Below are positions 8,627 to 17,913 of a DNA stretch of 64,000 bases, piece by piece. Made by a program: the position numbers and the translations under genes. Location: assembly GCF_029871235.1 (NCBI RefSeq), contig NZ_SSOM01000019.1, positions 62,001-126,000 on the forward strand, read 5' to 3'. The notes beneath the pieces were generated by a model. The model saw only the letters and a program-made list of their open reading frames with translations, was not told the origin of the DNA and made no database searches. Positions within the stretch are counted from its first letter, which is position 1. Every line of letters begins with the position of its first letter. The stretch is from Pseudomonas sp. BN411 (GTDB taxonomy: Bacteria > Pseudomonadota > Gammaproteobacteria > Pseudomonadales > Pseudomonadaceae).

Positions 8627-8995
8627 ATGCAGGACTTCTCCACACCCCGCATCAAGGGCTTTCACGCCCACGTTTACTTTGACGCCACGACCCTTGAGCA
8701 GGCGCGCACGCTCTGCGAGGAAGCCGCGCGGCGCTTTCCGCTGAAGATGGGACGCGTACACGAGAAACTTGTCGGCCCGCATCCCGACTGGAGCTGCCAA
8801 CTGGCATTCAAGCCCGACCTGTTCGGCGACGTGATCCCCTGGCTGGCGCTGCACCGCAATGGCCTGACGGTGCTCATCCACCCCATCACCGGCAGCGACC
8901 TGCGCGACCACCGCGACTACCCCATGTGGATGGGGGCGATTCGGCCGCTGGACCTTTCCTGCCTCGAAGATGGCGAGATCGAGTACGACCTCTGA
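8627..8995 (+). CDS. DOPA 4,5-dioxygenase family protein
   Basis: The 122-residue product is compact (IKGFHAHVYFDATTLEQA, then GPHPDWSCQLAF and LTVLIHPITGSDLRDHRDYPMWMG). His residues at HAHVYF, GPHPDW and IHP are positioned like those of this family. ATG 8627 has GGGAGG six bases upstream, so the longer frame from 8585 is rejected. Bacterial members act on catechol substrates in vitro, but the physiological substrate is usually unknown and nothing nearby reveals it. Confidence 0.8.
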   Translation: MQDFSTPRIKGFHAHVYFDATTLEQARTLCEEAARRFPLKMGRVHEKLVGPHPDWSCQLAFKPDLFGDVIPWLALHRNGLTVLIHPITGSDLRDHRDYPMWMGAIRPLDLSCLEDGEIEYDL

Positions 8996-9005
8996 ATCGA
9001 TCGAC

Positions 9006-9093
9006 TGTGGGTTCTAATTCATTGGAAAAGGGCCGCGAAGCGGACCCACCTGGCGAGCCTTCGGCCCGTTTGGCGAATGAATTCGCCCCTACA
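9006..9093. repeat. Degraded REPIN-type element, copy 2
   Basis: The right arm GCGAATGAATTCGCCCC-TACA (9073-9093) is intact. The left arm (TGTGGGTTCTAATTCATT from 9006) is decayed. The unit is 88 bases against 96-98 for intact copies. It follows the dioxygenase-like gene. Confidence 0.75.
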
Positions 9094-9108
9094 AGGAGCG
9101 TCCGAGGC

Positions 9109-9192
9109 GTAGGGTGGATCACGCTTCACCGATCCACCATCGATGCCCAGCCTGGCTGTGCTGGTGGACATGAAAAGCGATGTCCACCCTAC
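9109..9192. repeat. GTAG-ended inverted repeat (REP-like)
   Basis: GTAGGGTGGATC at 9109 is matched by a complementary arm ending GTCCACCCTAC at 9192. Each arm contains a smaller hairpin (GGTGGATC...GATCCACC and TGGACAT...ATGTCCA). It lies beside copy 2 of the other REPIN class, so this 267-base gap is mostly repeat. Confidence 0.65.
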
Positions 9193-9206
9193 GGGACGAG
9201 GGCCCA

Positions 9207-9243
9207 GAAAAAAGCCGCTGTTTCCCAGAGGGACAGCGGCTTT
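9207..9243 (-). terminator. Intrinsic terminator of trpBA
   Basis: On the minus strand the stem GCCGCTGT...ACAGCGGC is followed by six T residues, 19 bases past the trpA stop. The plus strand also has a short T-rich tail (TTTCTT), so it may work both ways. Confidence 0.8.
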
Positions 9244-9262
9244 CTTGTGCTGCTGGCGTGAA

Positions 9263-11346
<2,084 letters not shown>

Positions 11347-11390
11347 CTACCCTTGGCGAGGTGACGGAAAAGCGATTAGATTGCCTTTAC

Positions 11391-11409
11391 CTGTCAGAAA
11401 AACTCACGA
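11391..11409. promoter_or_regulatory. Candidate TrpI operator
   Basis: CTGTCAG-AAAAA-CTCACGA is an imperfect dyad with T-N11-A character in the trpB/trpI divergent gap, just before the trpI start. LysR-type TrpI activates trpBA in Pseudomonas in response to indole-glycerol phosphate. The match is by shape and position only. Confidence 0.35.
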
Positions 11410-11415
11410 ATAGCC

Positions 11416-12306
11416 ATGAGCCGTGACCTGCCTCCCCTGAATGCCCTTCGCGCCTTCGAGGCCGCCGCCCGACTGCAGAGCATCAGCCGCGCCGCCGAAG
11501 AACTGCACGTCACCCATGGCGCCGTGAGCCGGCAGGTGAGGATGCTGGAGGAGGAGCTGGGCATCGCCCTGTTCAGCAAGGATGGTCGCGGCGTAAAACT
11601 CACGGATGCCGGCCAGCGCTTGCGCGATGCCGCCGGTGACGCCTTCGAGCGCCTGCGCAGCGCCTACGCCGATCTGCAGAAGCGCAGCGAGGATGCGCCC
11701 TTCGTCCTCGGATGTCCGGGCAGCCTGCTGGCGCGCTGGTTCATTCCACGCCTGGACCGGCTCAACCGCGAACTCCCCGAACTGCGCCTGCAGCTCTCGG
11801 CCAGCGAGGGTGAACTGGACCCGCGTCGTCCTGGCGTGGATGCCACCCTGTGCTTCGCCGAGCCGCCCTGGCCGGCGGACATGCGGGTGTTCGAGCTGGC
11901 CGCCGAATCCATCGGCCCGGTACTGAGTCCACGCTATGCCCGCCACGACGTGCTGGCTTGCACTGCGCCCGCCGCACTGCTGGATGAGGCCGTGCTGCAC
12001 ACCGTGTCGCGGCCTCAGGCATGGCCGCAGTGGGCCGCAGCCCAGGGGCTGGACCCGGGCCGCCTGCGCCAGGGGCAGGGTTTCGAGCATCTCTACTACC
12101 TGCTGGAGGCGGCCGTGGCCGGGCTCGGCGTGGCCATCGCCCCGCAGCAACTGGTCGCCGACGAACTCGCATCCGGCCGCCTGGTGGCGCCCTGGGGCTT
12201 CGTCGAAACCCCTGCGCGCCTGGCGCTCTGGGTCCAGGCGCGGCAGCTGGATCGTCGAGCCGAACGCCTGGCCCATTGGTTGAGCAAGGAGTTGGCCGGC
12301 CGATAG
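11416..12306 (+). CDS. trpI: LysR-type activator of trpBA
   Basis: The 296-residue product opens [49 protein letters not shown], the conserved N-terminal helix-turn-helix of the GcvA/TrpI subgroup, followed by the ligand-binding domain. Its position divergent to trpB identifies it as TrpI, which binds upstream of trpBA and activates it when indole-glycerol phosphate accumulates. Confidence 0.92.
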   Translation: MSRDLPPLNALRAFEAAARLQSISRAAEELHVTHGAVSRQVRMLEEELGIALFSKDGRGVKLTDAGQRLRDAAGDAFERLRSAYADLQKRSEDAPFVLGCPGSLLARWFIPRLDRLNRELPELRLQLSASEGELDPRRPGVDATLCFAEPPWPADMRVFELAAESIGPVLSPRYARHDVLACTAPAALLDEAVLHTVSRPQAWPQWAAAQGLDPGRLRQGQGFEHLYYLLEAAVAGLGVAIAPQQLVADELASGRLVAPWGFVETPARLALWVQARQLDRRAERLAHWLSKELAGR

Positions 12307-12365
12307 CGGCATTCTTGGCTAGCCTTGCAGGGGAACCCACTCGTGCCCGGCACAGGAGATACACC

Positions 12366-12581
12366 ATGTCTGATCACCGCACCTACAAGAAGATCGAGAT
12401 AGTTGGCACCTCCCGCAGCAGCATCGACGACGCGATCAACAATGCCATCACCGAGGCGTCGAGGACGGTCCGCAACATGGACTGGTTCGAAGTCGTGGAC
12501 ACCCGTGGGCATATAGAGAACGGCAAAGTGGCGCACTTCCAGGTGACCCTGAAGATCGGCTTCCGCATCAGCGACAGCTGA
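12366..12581 (+). CDS. Dodecin flavin-binding protein
   Basis: The 71-residue product (YKKIEIVGTSRSSIDDAINNAITEA...MDWFEVVDTRGHIENGKVAHFQVTLKIGF) matches the dodecin family, which forms dodecameric shells that store or buffer flavins. The Trp in MDWFEV is the residue that normally stacks on the isoalloxazine ring. AGGAG precedes ATG 12366; the longer frame that contains it overlaps trpI and is rejected. Ten residues between the helix and the Trp are as expected for the family. Confidence 0.92.
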   Translation: MSDHRTYKKIEIVGTSRSSIDDAINNAITEASRTVRNMDWFEVVDTRGHIENGKVAHFQVTLKIGFRISDS

Positions 12582-12706
12582 CGCGCCACATCCTCCCTCG
12601 CCTGAATTCGGCTAGTCTCTGGCCGTCCGCTTCTGGCCTTTCCTGGATCCAGGCGGGAGCGGATAGCTCTTGCGAGCACTTCATTCATCACGAGGGAGCG
12701 TTACAC

Positions 12707-12931
12707 ATGAAGAAACTGCTGTTGGGCCTTGGCCTGTTCGCCCTGGCCGGTTCGGCCTTCGCCGCCGTCAAACCCTGCGAAGAGCTCAAGGCCGAGATCG
12801 ACGCCAAGCTCAAGGACAAGGGCGTCGTCTCCTACAGCCTGGAAGTCGTCGACAAGGGCAATGCCGCCGGCAAGCAGGTGGTGGGTACCTGCGAGGGCGG
12901 CACCAAGGAGATCGCCTACCAGCGCAAATGA
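12707..12931 (+). CDS. Small secreted DUF1161 protein, copy A
   Basis: The 74-residue precursor has a signal peptide ending SAFA and a mature part VKPCEELKAEIDAKLKDKGVVSYSLEVV...VVGTCEGGTKEIAYQRK. Two cysteines (PCEEL and GTCEGG) probably form a disulfide. A paralog with the same layout lies at 16236. Role unknown. GAGGGAGCG precedes the start. Confidence 0.85.
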   Translation: MKKLLLGLGLFALAGSAFAAVKPCEELKAEIDAKLKDKGVVSYSLEVVDKGNAAGKQVVGTCEGGTKEIAYQRK

Positions 12932-12947
12932 TCGCGCGGTACTCCCC

Positions 12948-12969
12948 GGGCCGGCGCCTGTGCCGGCCC
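12948..12969 (+). terminator. Probable stem-loop terminator after DUF1161 copy A
   Basis: GGGCCGGC (12948-12955) pairs with GCCGGCCC (12962-12969) around a six-base loop. The downstream tract is only weakly T-rich (AATCCTTACCTT). Confidence 0.5.
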
Positions 12970-13099
12970 AATCCTTACCTTCTGGTGCCCTGGTTACCGA
13001 AAAGTGCCTTCTAGCGGCCTTGGGCGCCAATCCCTAGAGTAAGACCTACTGATTCACTCGGATAAGGCTCCACGCCTTTCCCCTGCCAAGGTCTTGCCT

Positions 13100-14098
13100 A
13101 TGTCTGCCCTGTCCAAGCTGCCCCTTTCCGTCCTCGATCTGGCCCCTGTGCGCGACCACGGCGGCGCCACCCAGGCCCTGCACAACTCCCTGGAGCTGGC
13201 GCGCCACGTCGAACAGCTGGGTTTTTCGCGCTTCTGGGTAGCCGAGCACCACAACATGGACGGCATCGCCAGCTCCGCGACCGCCGTGCTGCTCGCGTAC
13301 CTGGCCGGCGGTACCTCGCGCATCCGTCTGGGTTCCGGGGGCATCATGCTGCCCAACCACGCGCCACTGGTGGTCGCCGAACAATTCGGCACCCTCGCCA
13401 GCCTCTATCCGGGCCGCATTGAACTGGGCCTTGGCCGTGCGCCGGGGGCTGACCATCTCACCGCCCGCGCCCTGCGCCGCGACCGCCTGGGCAGCGCCGA
13501 CGACTTCCCGCAGGACGTCGAAGAGCTGGAAATGCTCCTCGGCCCGCGCCAGCCGGAGCAGAAGGTGATCGCCATGCCGGGCGTGGACACCAATGTGCCC
13601 ATCTGGCTGCTTGGCTCCAGCCTGTTCAGCGCCCAGCTGGCCGGGCAGAAAGGTCTGCCCTATGCCTTCGCCTCGCACTTCGCGCCGCGCTACATGCATG
13701 AGGCGATTCGCGTCTACCGCAATCATTTCCGCCCCTCGGCGGTGCTGGACAAGCCCTATGTGATGCTGGGCGTGCCGCTGGTGGCAGCACCCACCGACGA
13801 AGAGGCGGAATTCCTCGCCACCACGGTGTACCAGCGTGTCCTGGCGCTGATTCGTGGCGAAAGCCTGGTGCTGCGCCCGCCTGTGGAAAGCATGGCGGGT
13901 CGCTGGCTGCCCCATGAGAAGGATGCGGTGGGCAGTTTCCTGGCCATGGCCATGGTGGGCGGCCCGGAGAAGATCCGTGCGCGCCTGCAGGTGCTGCTGG
14001 ACCAGACCGATGCCGACGAGCTGATCTTCACCTGCGACCTCTACCAGCACGAACACCGGCTCAGGGCATTCGACATCCTCGCCAGCCTTCGCGACTGA
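13100..14098 (+). CDS. Luciferase-like flavin-dependent monooxygenase
   Basis: The 332-residue TIM barrel of the LLM class opens [50 protein letters not shown], the signature of the group related to E. coli Yhb[27 protein letters not shown] and LGLGRAPG, which bind flavin and phosphate, follow. It probably uses FMNH2 supplied by a separate reductase. ATG 13100 is preferred over TTG 13094. Substrate unknown; neighbours give no hint. Confidence 0.85.
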   Translation: MSALSKLPLSVLDLAPVRDHGGATQALHNSLELARHVEQLGFSRFWVAEHHNMDGIASSATAVLLAYLAGGTSRIRLGSGGIMLPNHAPLVVAEQFGTLASLYPGRIELGLGRAPGADHLTARALRRDRLGSADDFPQDVEELEMLLGPRQPEQKVIAMPGVDTNVPIWLLGSSLFSAQLAGQKGLPYAFASHFAPRYMHEAIRVYRNHFRPSAVLDKPYVMLGVPLVAAPTDEEAEFLATTVYQRVLALIRGESLVLRPPVESMAGRWLPHEKDAVGSFLAMAMVGGPEKIRARLQVLLDQTDADELIFTCDLYQHEHRLRAFDILASLRD

Positions 14099-14142
14099 AG
14101 CACGCTGGGCAGGCAGCAACGGCCAGGGCGGCCGCTATCAGT

Positions 14143-14574
14143 TCACAAGGCGCCGCAGCGCGGGAAGATCTCATGGCGCGCCAGCACGTTGCGCTGGTCG
14201 TCGTAGAGCCAAACCCAAGGCTGGTTGGCGGCGTTCCGTGCTTCCACGCGGTAGCGCTTGCCGGCTTCGAACTTGTCGTAGCGCAGCACCACGTAGCAGG
14301 TGGTTTGGGTGGGGCCTGAGTTCATGTCTCTGCCGAAGCCACCGCCGCCACCACCGATTTCAAACTGGTAGCGCAACTCCAGCTCGTGCTTGCCGGGCAA
14401 TACCTGGTAGTAGCGGCCGTCGCCCCAGCGCCTGTCGTCGAGGCGGTCGGCCATGAGGGTATCGCCGGGCTCGGGAGAAATGTCGATCCACGCCATCCGC
14501 GGATCGGGTTCGGGCAACTTGCTGGCGCAGGCGGAGAGGCTGGCCAGCAGCGTCAGGGCCAACAGCGTGCGCAT
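14143..14574 (-). CDS. Small lipoprotein, paralog 1
   Basis: The 143-residue precursor has a lipoprotein signal (LTLLASLSAC, lipid on Cys16). The mature domain includes DPRMAWIDISPEPGDTLMADRLDDRRW, GRYYQVLPGKHELELRYQF and a Gly-rich loop (GGGGGGFGRD). A second copy of the same fold lies immediately upstream at 14628, with the matching motif YFQVTPGRHELEVRLEF. The pattern 'xYQVxPGxHxLxVR' is common in small surface proteins resembling PEGA-type domains. Function unknown. Confidence 0.8.
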   Translation of the reverse strand: MRTLLALTLLASLSACASKLPEPDPRMAWIDISPEPGDTLMADRLDDRRWGDGRYYQVLPGKHELELRYQFEIGGGGGGFGRDMNSGPTQTTCYVVLRYDKFEAGKRYRVEARNAANQPWVWLYDDQRNVLARHEIFPRCGAL

Positions 14575-14627
14575 GTAGGAACTCCTGATGGGGTAGGTGC
14601 TTTCAGCATACCCCCATGCCGAAGATT

Positions 14628-15044
14628 TCAGACATCGCCGCAGCGACTTTCCCGCGCCTTGGCGACTTCCTGGTTGCGCTCGTCATACAGCCGCGCCCAG
14701 GGACGGAAGCCGATACCGCCGGCCTGCAGCAGATAGCGCTCGCCTGCCGCGAAGTCGGCATAGTCCAGCTTGAGCAGGCAGGTGCGCCGATAATTCGTGC
14801 TGCCCTGGCCGATGTCCTGACCGCCCACGTCGAACTCCAGGCGCACTTCCAGTTCGTGCCGGCCCGGCGTGACCTGGAAGTAGCGCGGGTCGGAGAGTGC
14901 CTTGTTATCCACCCGGCTGGCCTGGATGTCCTGGCCTTCCTGCTTGTGCAGGGAGATCCAGGCCTGGTTCGGGTCGGGGCTGGGCAGCATCAGGGCGCAG
15001 CCGCCAAGGCTGAGAAGCGGCAGGAAAAGCAGCAGAGGGCGCAT
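14628..15044 (-). CDS. Small lipoprotein, paralog 2
   Basis: The 138-residue precursor starts at ATG 15044, which has GGAG seven bases upstream; the track-long version from 15056 adds four residues and is not used. The lipobox is LSLGGC. The mature part aligns by eye with the adjacent paralog: DPNQAWISLHKQEGQDIQASRVDNKAL, DPRYFQVTPGRHELEVRLEFDVGG, CLLKLDYADFAAGERYLLQAG, WARLYDERN. The pair is a tandem duplication that has diverged. Both face away from the aminopeptidase gene. Function unknown. Confidence 0.8.
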   Translation of the reverse strand: MRPLLLFLPLLSLGGCALMLPSPDPNQAWISLHKQEGQDIQASRVDNKALSDPRYFQVTPGRHELEVRLEFDVGGQDIGQGSTNYRRTCLLKLDYADFAAGERYLLQAGGIGFRPWARLYDERNQEVAKARESRCGDV

Positions 15045-15100
15045 GGAAAGCTCCAACAGGCCAGTAGTGGTGGATGGCTCCGATGCGCTAGTGTCGCGGC

Positions 15101-16177
15101 ATGCTGACCACCCTTGTTATCGAACTGCTTGACCGCATCCACAGGCCCTGGGTTCCCTTGTTGGGCGCCGTGCTGCTGAGCGGTTGTTCCAGCCTGGATT
15201 ACTACGGCCAATTGGCGCGCGGACAGCTCGCTCTGCTGCACGCCCGCCAGCCGGTGCAGGCGCTGATCGACGACCCCGCCCAACCGCAACCGCTACGCCA
15301 GCGCCTGGCACTCACCCAGGAGGCGCGGACCTTCGCCAGTGCGTCCCTGGGGTTGCCTGACAACGACAGCTACCGCGTCTACGCCGATATCCAGCGGCCC
15401 TATGTGGTGTGGAACCTGTTCGCCACGGCGGAGTTCTCCCTGCAGCCGGAAACCCACTGCTTCCCCATCGCCGGTTGTGTCGCCTATCGCGGCTACTACC
15501 AGTTGAGCCGTGCCAGGGGCGCGGCGGCATTGCTCCGGCAACAGGGCCTGGATACCTGGGTTGGCGGCGTTGAGGCCTATTCCACCCTGGGCTGGTTCGA
15601 CGACCCGCTGCTCAACACCATGCTGCGCTGGGACGACGACCGCCTTGCCGCGCTGATCTTCCACGAGCTGGCCCACCAGCAGCTTTATGTGCCGGGGGAT
15701 ACGGCGTTCAACGAGTCTTTCGCCAGCTTCGTCGAGCGCGAAGGCCTGAACCAGTGGCGCGCCAGCCGTGGCCTATCCACCCGGGGCGACGAAGGCTCCC
15801 GGCGCCGAGACGCCCTGACCCGCCTGGTGCTGGACGCCCGCGAGCGGCTGGAACGCCTCTACGCCAGTGACTTGCCGCCCGAGCGAATGCGCCAAGCCAA
15901 GACCGAGGAATTCGAGCGCCTGCGCCGCGACTACCGCACCATGCGCGACCGCGATTGGGGCGGCTACAACCGCTTCGACGCCTGGGTGGACGGGCCGATG
16001 AACAACGCCAAGCTGCTGCCCTTCGGCCTCTACGACCAGTGGGTACCGGCCTTCGCCGCGCTGTTCCGCGAGGCGGGAGGAAACTGGCAAGCCTTCTACC
16101 GGCGCGCCGGGGAGCTGGGGGACCTGTCTCAGCAGGAACGCACGCGAGCACTGGAAAGCCTGACGGCGAACCGCTAG
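15101..16177 (+). CDS. Putative aminopeptidase, zinc metallopeptidase lipoprotein
   Basis: The 358-residue product carries HELAH (HExxH zinc site) in LAALIFHELAHQQLY, and a downstream Glu in NESFASFVEREG that would be the third ligand. This arrangement matches the predicted aminopeptidase family COG4324. A lipobox (LLSGC) follows a short basic N terminus, implying an outer-membrane lipoprotein; the first 16 residues are unusually hydrophilic for a signal, so the exact start is uncertain. No good ribosome site precedes ATG 15101. Confidence 0.8.
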   Translation: MLTTLVIELLDRIHRPWVPLLGAVLLSGCSSLDYYGQLARGQLALLHARQPVQALIDDPAQPQPLRQRLALTQEARTFASASLGLPDNDSYRVYADIQRPYVVWNLFATAEFSLQPETHCFPIAGCVAYRGYYQLSRARGAAALLRQQGLDTWVGGVEAYSTLGWFDDPLLNTMLRWDDDRLAALIFHELAHQQLYVPGDTAFNESFASFVEREGLNQWRASRGLSTRGDEGSRRRDALTRLVLDARERLERLYASDLPPERMRQAKTEEFERLRRDYRTMRDRDWGGYNRFDAWVDGPMNNAKLLPFGLYDQWVPAFAALFREAGGNWQAFYRRAGELGDLSQQERTRALESLTANR

Positions 16178-16235
16178 AACTTGCCTGGCTGGCTGTCAGT
16201 CCAACGGCCGGGAGATCAAGAAAATGGAGTTGGCG

Positions 16236-16469
16236 ATGAGAAGAATGGCTGTAGTCCTGATGCTGGGCGCGTTGGCGGGCACCGCTGTGGCGGCACCCAA
16301 GCCTTGCGAGGAGCTGAAGCAGGAAATCGAAGTGAAGATCCAGGCTGCGGGTGTCACCAGCTACACCCTGGAGATAGTCCCCAACGCCGAAGTGAAGGAC
16401 CAGAACATGGTGGTCGGCTCCTGCGAGAACGGCACCAAGAAGATCATCTACCAGCGCAATGGGGATTGA
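16236..16469 (+). CDS. Small secreted DUF1161 protein, copy B
   Basis: The 77-residue precursor starts at ATG 16236, which has GGAG six bases upstream; ATG 16224 in the same frame is possible. The signal peptide ends GTAVAA. The mature part PKPCEELKQEIEVKIQAAGVTSYTLEIV...VVGSCENGTKKIIYQRN mirrors copy A, including both cysteines. The two genes are 3.5 kb apart and may be an old tandem duplication now separated. Function unknown. Confidence 0.83.
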   Translation: MRRMAVVLMLGALAGTAVAAPKPCEELKQEIEVKIQAAGVTSYTLEIVPNAEVKDQNMVVGSCENGTKKIIYQRNGD

Positions 16470-16489
16470 TGCCGACGCTGGGTTGGCCC

Positions 16490-16586
16490 TGTAGGGGCGA
16501 ATTCATTCGCCAAGCAGGCCGAAGGCCTGCCCTGCTGGATCATTGGGGCCGCTGCGCGCCCCCAGGCGAATGAATTCGCCCCCACA
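16490..16586. repeat. REPIN-type palindromic element, copy 3
   Basis: A 97-base unit with left arm TGTAGGGGCGAATTCATTCG and right arm GCGAATGAATTCGCCCCC-ACA. An interior hairpin (GCAGGCC-GAA-GGCCTGC) resembles copy 1. It sits between two convergent genes. Confidence 0.85.
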
Positions 16587-16609
16587 AGTCATTGACCCAA
16601 CTTGCCCCA

Positions 16610-17254
16610 TCAACCAAACGCCCGGCTCAGCTCATCCAGGCTGGCGAAGTAGTAGGCCGGCGCCTCGCCCATCAGCTCCTCGCGGCTGCCGAATCCATAG
16701 CCCACGCCGGCCCCGTGCAGGCCATTGCGGCTTGCGCCGATCAGGTCGTGCTTGCGATCGCCGATCATCAGGGTATCGGCGCGGTCCAGGCGTTCCTCCT
16801 CCAGCAGGTGGGCGATCAGCTCCACCTTGTTGGTGCGGGTGCCGTCCAGTTCACTGCCGTAGATATGTTTGAAGTGCCGGTCGAAGCCGAAGTGCCGGGC
16901 GATCTCGCGGGCGAATACCGTCGGCTTGCTGGTGGCGATGAACAGGGTGCGGCCCTGTTCGCGCAGGCGTCCGAGCAACGCATCGATGCCGTCGAACACG
17001 CGGTTCTCGTAGAGCCCGGTGACCTTGAAGCGGTCGCGGTAGTGGTTCACCGCTTCCCAGGCGCGCTCCTCGGGGAGGTCGTAGGTCTGCATGAAGCACT
17101 GCAGCAGCGGTGGGCCGATGAAGTGTTCCAGCTTCGCCAGGTCCGGCTCGTGGATGTCCAGCTTGCCAAGCGCGTACTGCACCGAACGGGTGATGCCCTC
17201 GCGCGGGTCGGTGAGGGTGCCGTCGAGGTCGAAGAGGATGTTGCGGTAATCCAT
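16610..17254 (-). CDS. HAD superfamily phosphatase, phosphoglycolate phosphatase-like
   Basis: The 214-residue product has all four HAD motifs: DLDGTLTD (nucleophile Asp at about residue 9), ATSKP (motif II Thr), a Lys in RTNKVELI (motif III) and MIGDRKHDLIGA (motif IV). A C1-type cap lies between motifs I and II. It is close to the Gph/PGP-like group that dephosphorylates small phosphate esters or nucleotides. It starts one base after the upstream carbonic-anhydrase-like gene ends, so they are probably co-transcribed. Confidence 0.85.
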   Translation of the reverse strand: MDYRNILFDLDGTLTDPREGITRSVQYALGKLDIHEPDLAKLEHFIGPPLLQCFMQTYDLPEERAWEAVNHYRDRFKVTGLYENRVFDGIDALLGRLREQGRTLFIATSKPTVFAREIARHFGFDRHFKHIYGSELDGTRTNKVELIAHLLEEERLDRADTLMIGDRKHDLIGASRNGLHGAGVGYGFGSREELMGEAPAYYFASLDELSRAFG

Positions 17255-17255
17255 C

Positions 17256-17801
17256 TCAGACCCCGTAGCCTTCGGCGATGTGCAGGTCCTTCAGCTTCAC
17301 GTAGTTGGCCGCGCTGTAGGTGAAGAAGGCCTTTTCCTTGTCGCTCAGCGGTCGGGCCTGCTTCACCGGGCTGCCGACGTAGAGATAGCCGCTTTCCAGG
17401 CGCTTGCCCGGCGGCACCAGGCTACCGGCGCCGAGCACTACGTCGTCCTCGATCACCGCGCCGTCCATGACAATGCTGCCCATGCCGATCAGCACCCGGC
17501 TGCCGACCTTGCAGCCGTGCAGCAGGGCCTTGTGGCCGATGGTCACGTCGTCACCGATTTCCAGCGGGTAGCCGTCGGGATTGAAGGGGCCGGCGTGGGT
17601 GATGTGCAGCACGCTGCCGTCCTGCACGCTGGTGCGCGCGCCGATGCGGATGCGGTGCATGTCGCCACGGATGGTCACCAGCGGCCAGACCGAGCTGTCG
17701 TCGCCAAGGTGCACATCGCCGATGACCACGGCGGAGGCGTCGACGAAGATCCGCTCGCCGAGCTGGGGGCTGATGCCCTGGTAGGTTCTGATCGGGTTCA
17801 T
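17256..17801 (-). CDS. Gamma carbonic anhydrase-like hexapeptide-repeat protein
   Basis: The 181-residue left-handed beta-helix protein of the YrdA/PaaY/CaiE group has repeated hexapeptides from about residue 20 to 150. Three zinc-site histidines are seen in DGSVLHITHAG and VTIGHKALLHGC. Members form trimers with a metal site between subunits; carbonic anhydrase activity is demonstrated for some but not all. The neighbourhood (HAD phosphatase, prlC) matches P. aeruginosa PA0065-PA0067 as remembered. Confidence 0.88.
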   Translation of the reverse strand: MNPIRTYQGISPQLGERIFVDASAVVIGDVHLGDDSSVWPLVTIRGDMHRIRIGARTSVQDGSVLHITHAGPFNPDGYPLEIGDDVTIGHKALLHGCKVGSRVLIGMGSIVMDGAVIEDDVVLGAGSLVPPGKRLESGYLYVGSPVKQARPLSDKEKAFFTYSAANYVKLKDLHIAEGYGV

Positions 17802-17913
17802 AGAGATTCCTGAGGCTGCGTCAGCCGGCGATTGTAATTAAGATGGCTCCAATCCGGGCTGTGTCTCGTCTCCTCGCGCAGCCCGCGCCCTTCCTCGAAT
17901 ACAGGTGAATGCC

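Noticed and set aside
12021-12365. Extended dodecin frame starting in trpI
   Set aside because: The extension is the trpI shadow; ATG 12366 has AGGAG at the right distance and yields the standard 71-residue dodecin.
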